Part shown: in pieces, positions 62,792-64,000 of the stretch | Numbering within the stretch: position 1 is the stretch's first letter | Layout: each line of letters starts with the position of its first letter | Assembly (NCBI RefSeq): GCF_023734135.1 | Contig: NZ_AP025730.1 | Location: forward strand, 3,968,001-4,032,000 | Length of the DNA: 64,000 nt | Reading direction: 5' to 3' | DNA from: Sphaerotilus microaerophilus | GTDB taxonomy: Bacteria; Pseudomonadota; Gammaproteobacteria; Burkholderiales; Burkholderiaceae_C | Notes under the pieces: model-generated | What the model saw: the letters and a program-made list of their open reading frames with translations, nothing else | Database searches by the model: none | Told to the model about the DNA's origin: nothing | Translations under genes and position numbers: made by a program

Positions 62792-64000
62792 TCACACCCA
62801 GCGGCTATTGCCAAACACGGATCCGCCGCTGCCGCTGCTCACCGAATCGCGCGCACGCCGGCTCTTGGCCACGCGGCCCAGCACGGTCGGGAAGCTCACC
62901 GGCAGCGCGTTCGGGAAATCGCGGCTGTAGTGCAGCCCGCGGCTCTCGTGGCGCAGCAGCGCCGAGCGCACGATCAGCTCGGCGCACTCCACCAGGTTGC
63001 GCAGCTCCAGCAGGTCGCGGTTGACGCGGAAATTGGCGTAGTAGTCCTCGATCTCGTCGCGCAGCAGGCGGATGCGGTGCATCGCCCGCTCCAGCCGCCG
63101 CGTCGTGCGCACGATGCCGACGTAGTTCCACATCAGCAGACGCAGCTCGTCCCAGTTGTGCGAGATGACGACCTGCTCGTCGGCGTTCTCCACCTGGCTC
63201 TCGTCCCAGGCCGGTAGCGCCGGGCGCTCGCCCTCGCCCGCGGCCAGGATGGTGTCCGCGCAGGTACGGCCCAGCACCACGCACTCCAGCAGCGAGTTGC
63301 TCGCCAGCCGGTTGGCGCCGTGCAGGCCGGTGTAGGTGGTCTCGCCCACCGCGTACAGCCCGGGCAGGTCGGTGCGGCCGAGCAGGTCGGTCACCACGCC
63401 GCCGCAGGTGTAGTGGGCCGCCGGCACCACGGGGATCGGCTCGCGGGCGATGTCGATGCCCAGCGCCAGGCAGCGCGCGTGGATGGTTGGGAAGTGCGAC
63501 TTGAGGAATTCCTCGCCCAGGTGCGTGGCATCCAGGTGCACGAAATCCAGGCCCAGGCGCTTCATCTCGAAGTCGATCGCGCGCGCCACCACGTCGCGCG
63601 GCGCCAGTTCGGCGCGTGCATCGTGCCCGGGCATGAAGCGCGCAGCCTCCCCGTCCACGTTCGGCAGCTTCAGGTGCGCGCCCTCACCGCGCAGCGCCTC
63701 GGTGATCAGGAAGCTGCGGTCCTGCGGGTGGTACAGGCAGGTCGGGTGGAACTGCACGAACTCCATGTTGCCGACCCGGCAGCCCGCCCGCCAGGCCATC
63801 GCGATGCCGTCGCCGGTGGAGGTCTCGGGGTTGCTGGTGTAGCGGTAGACCTTGCCCACCCCGCCGCTGGCCAGCACCACCGCGCTGGCCGCCAGCGTCT
63901 CGACGCGCTGCGCCTCGATGTCCAGCGCATACACGCCGTAGCAGCGCGGCGCGTCCTCGCTGTGCAGGTGGTGCGGCGTGATCACGTCGATGGCCATCCA
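62792..64000 (-). CDS. nadB: L-aspartate oxidase NadB, 5'-truncated by the window edge
   Basis: The last 403 residues are visible; the FAD-binding N-terminus lies beyond the window. Motifs of the succinate dehydrogenase/aspartate oxidase flavoprotein family: [99 protein letters not shown] and the active-site Arg regions match NadB rather than SdhA/FrdA. It oxidises aspartate to iminoaspartate for NadA. Confidence 0.96.
   Translation of the reverse strand, partial: WMAIDVITPHHLHSEDAPRCYGVYALDIEAQRVETLAASAVVLASGGVGKVYRYTSNPETSTGDGIAMAWRAGCRVGNMEFVQFHPTCLYHPQDRSFLITEALRGEGAHLKLPNVDGEAARFMPGHDARAELAPRDVVARAIDFEMKRLGLDFVHLDATHLGEEFLKSHFPTIHARCLALGIDIAREPIPVVPAAHYTCGGVVTDLLGRTDLPGLYAVGETTYTGLHGANRLASNSLLECVVLGRTCADTILAAGEGERPALPAWDESQVENADEQVVISHNWDELRLLMWNYVGIVRTTRRLERAMHRIRLLRDEIEDYYANFRVNRDLLELRNLVECAELIVRSALLRHESRGLHYSRDFPNALPVSFPTVLGRVAKSRRARDSVSSGSGGSVFGNSRWV

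Overview
The window is high-GC (roughly 68-70% by eye) DNA from a betaproteobacterium, most likely order Burkholderiales in the Leptothrix/Sphaerotilus/Rubrivivax/Ideonella neighbourhood. This rests on the gene families (ClpB, NikR, FrcBCA, H-NS of the short MvaT/Bph type, YggX, DUF3570/DUF4266, choice-of-anchor proteins) and codon use; no rRNA is present, so the genus is not settled. It is chromosomal: about 55 protein genes, one tRNA and three insertion sequences, with no prophage, plasmid or CRISPR signals.

Region by region. 1-846: end of an APH-type phosphotransferase. 931-7902 (minus): a tightly coupled signalling operon made of an ABC-type periplasmic binding protein, a membrane histidine kinase, a receiver fused to an RsbW-like ATPase, a STAS protein, two patatin-like lipases and a receiver fused to a PP2C/SpoIIE phosphatase. 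Together these look like a complete partner-switching circuit with lipases where a sigma factor would be expected. 8089-13039: a MASE2-histidine kinase, a NarL/LuxR two-component pair and an orphan Bug/TctC binding protein. 13064-18461: clpB with a sigma-32-like promoter, divergent nikR, a nickel transporter behind a near-perfect NikR operator, and copper-related DUF2946 and PCu(A)C proteins. 18514-24653: tRNA-Pro, then a sugar (fructose-type) locus with PfkB kinase, FrcB-FrcC-FrcA, FucU/RbsD mutarotase and ROK repressor. 24883-40659: mostly housekeeping genes (orphan cheZ, hrpA, yggX, H-NS, NlpC/P60, moaA, ispF, NYN-domain protein, ispD, mfd), plus an argA gene that has lost its acetyl-CoA pocket through an internal deletion.

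40741-46212 is the only plainly accessory stretch. A multidomain lipoprotein gene has been hit 3 bp upstream of its ATG by a 1158-bp IS. That IS was itself hit by a second copy in the opposite orientation, and an IS630 element sits about 210 bp further on. All three insertions keep their target duplications, so the original sequence can be reconstructed.

46355-49730: a DUF4405 membrane protein, serB, an HDOD protein, an RraA-like protein and a small unknown. 49862-56765 (minus): an extracytoplasmic redox and sorting cluster comprising a CPBP glutamic protease (MrtJ-like), its likely substrate (a c-type cytochrome with choice-of-anchor repeats and a C-terminal sorting signal), a TlpA-like thioredoxin, DUF4266 lipoprotein, DUF3570 outer-membrane-type protein, a signal-less ApbE and DsbD. 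57023-62697: an MFS transporter, a tandem pair of roadblock-like proteins of unknown function, nadA and a ComFB-like protein. The window ends inside nadB, which faces nadA.

The best candidates for undescribed biology are the partner-switch/patatin operon, the protease/sorted-cytochrome/flavin-transferase cluster and the tandem roadblock-like proteins.
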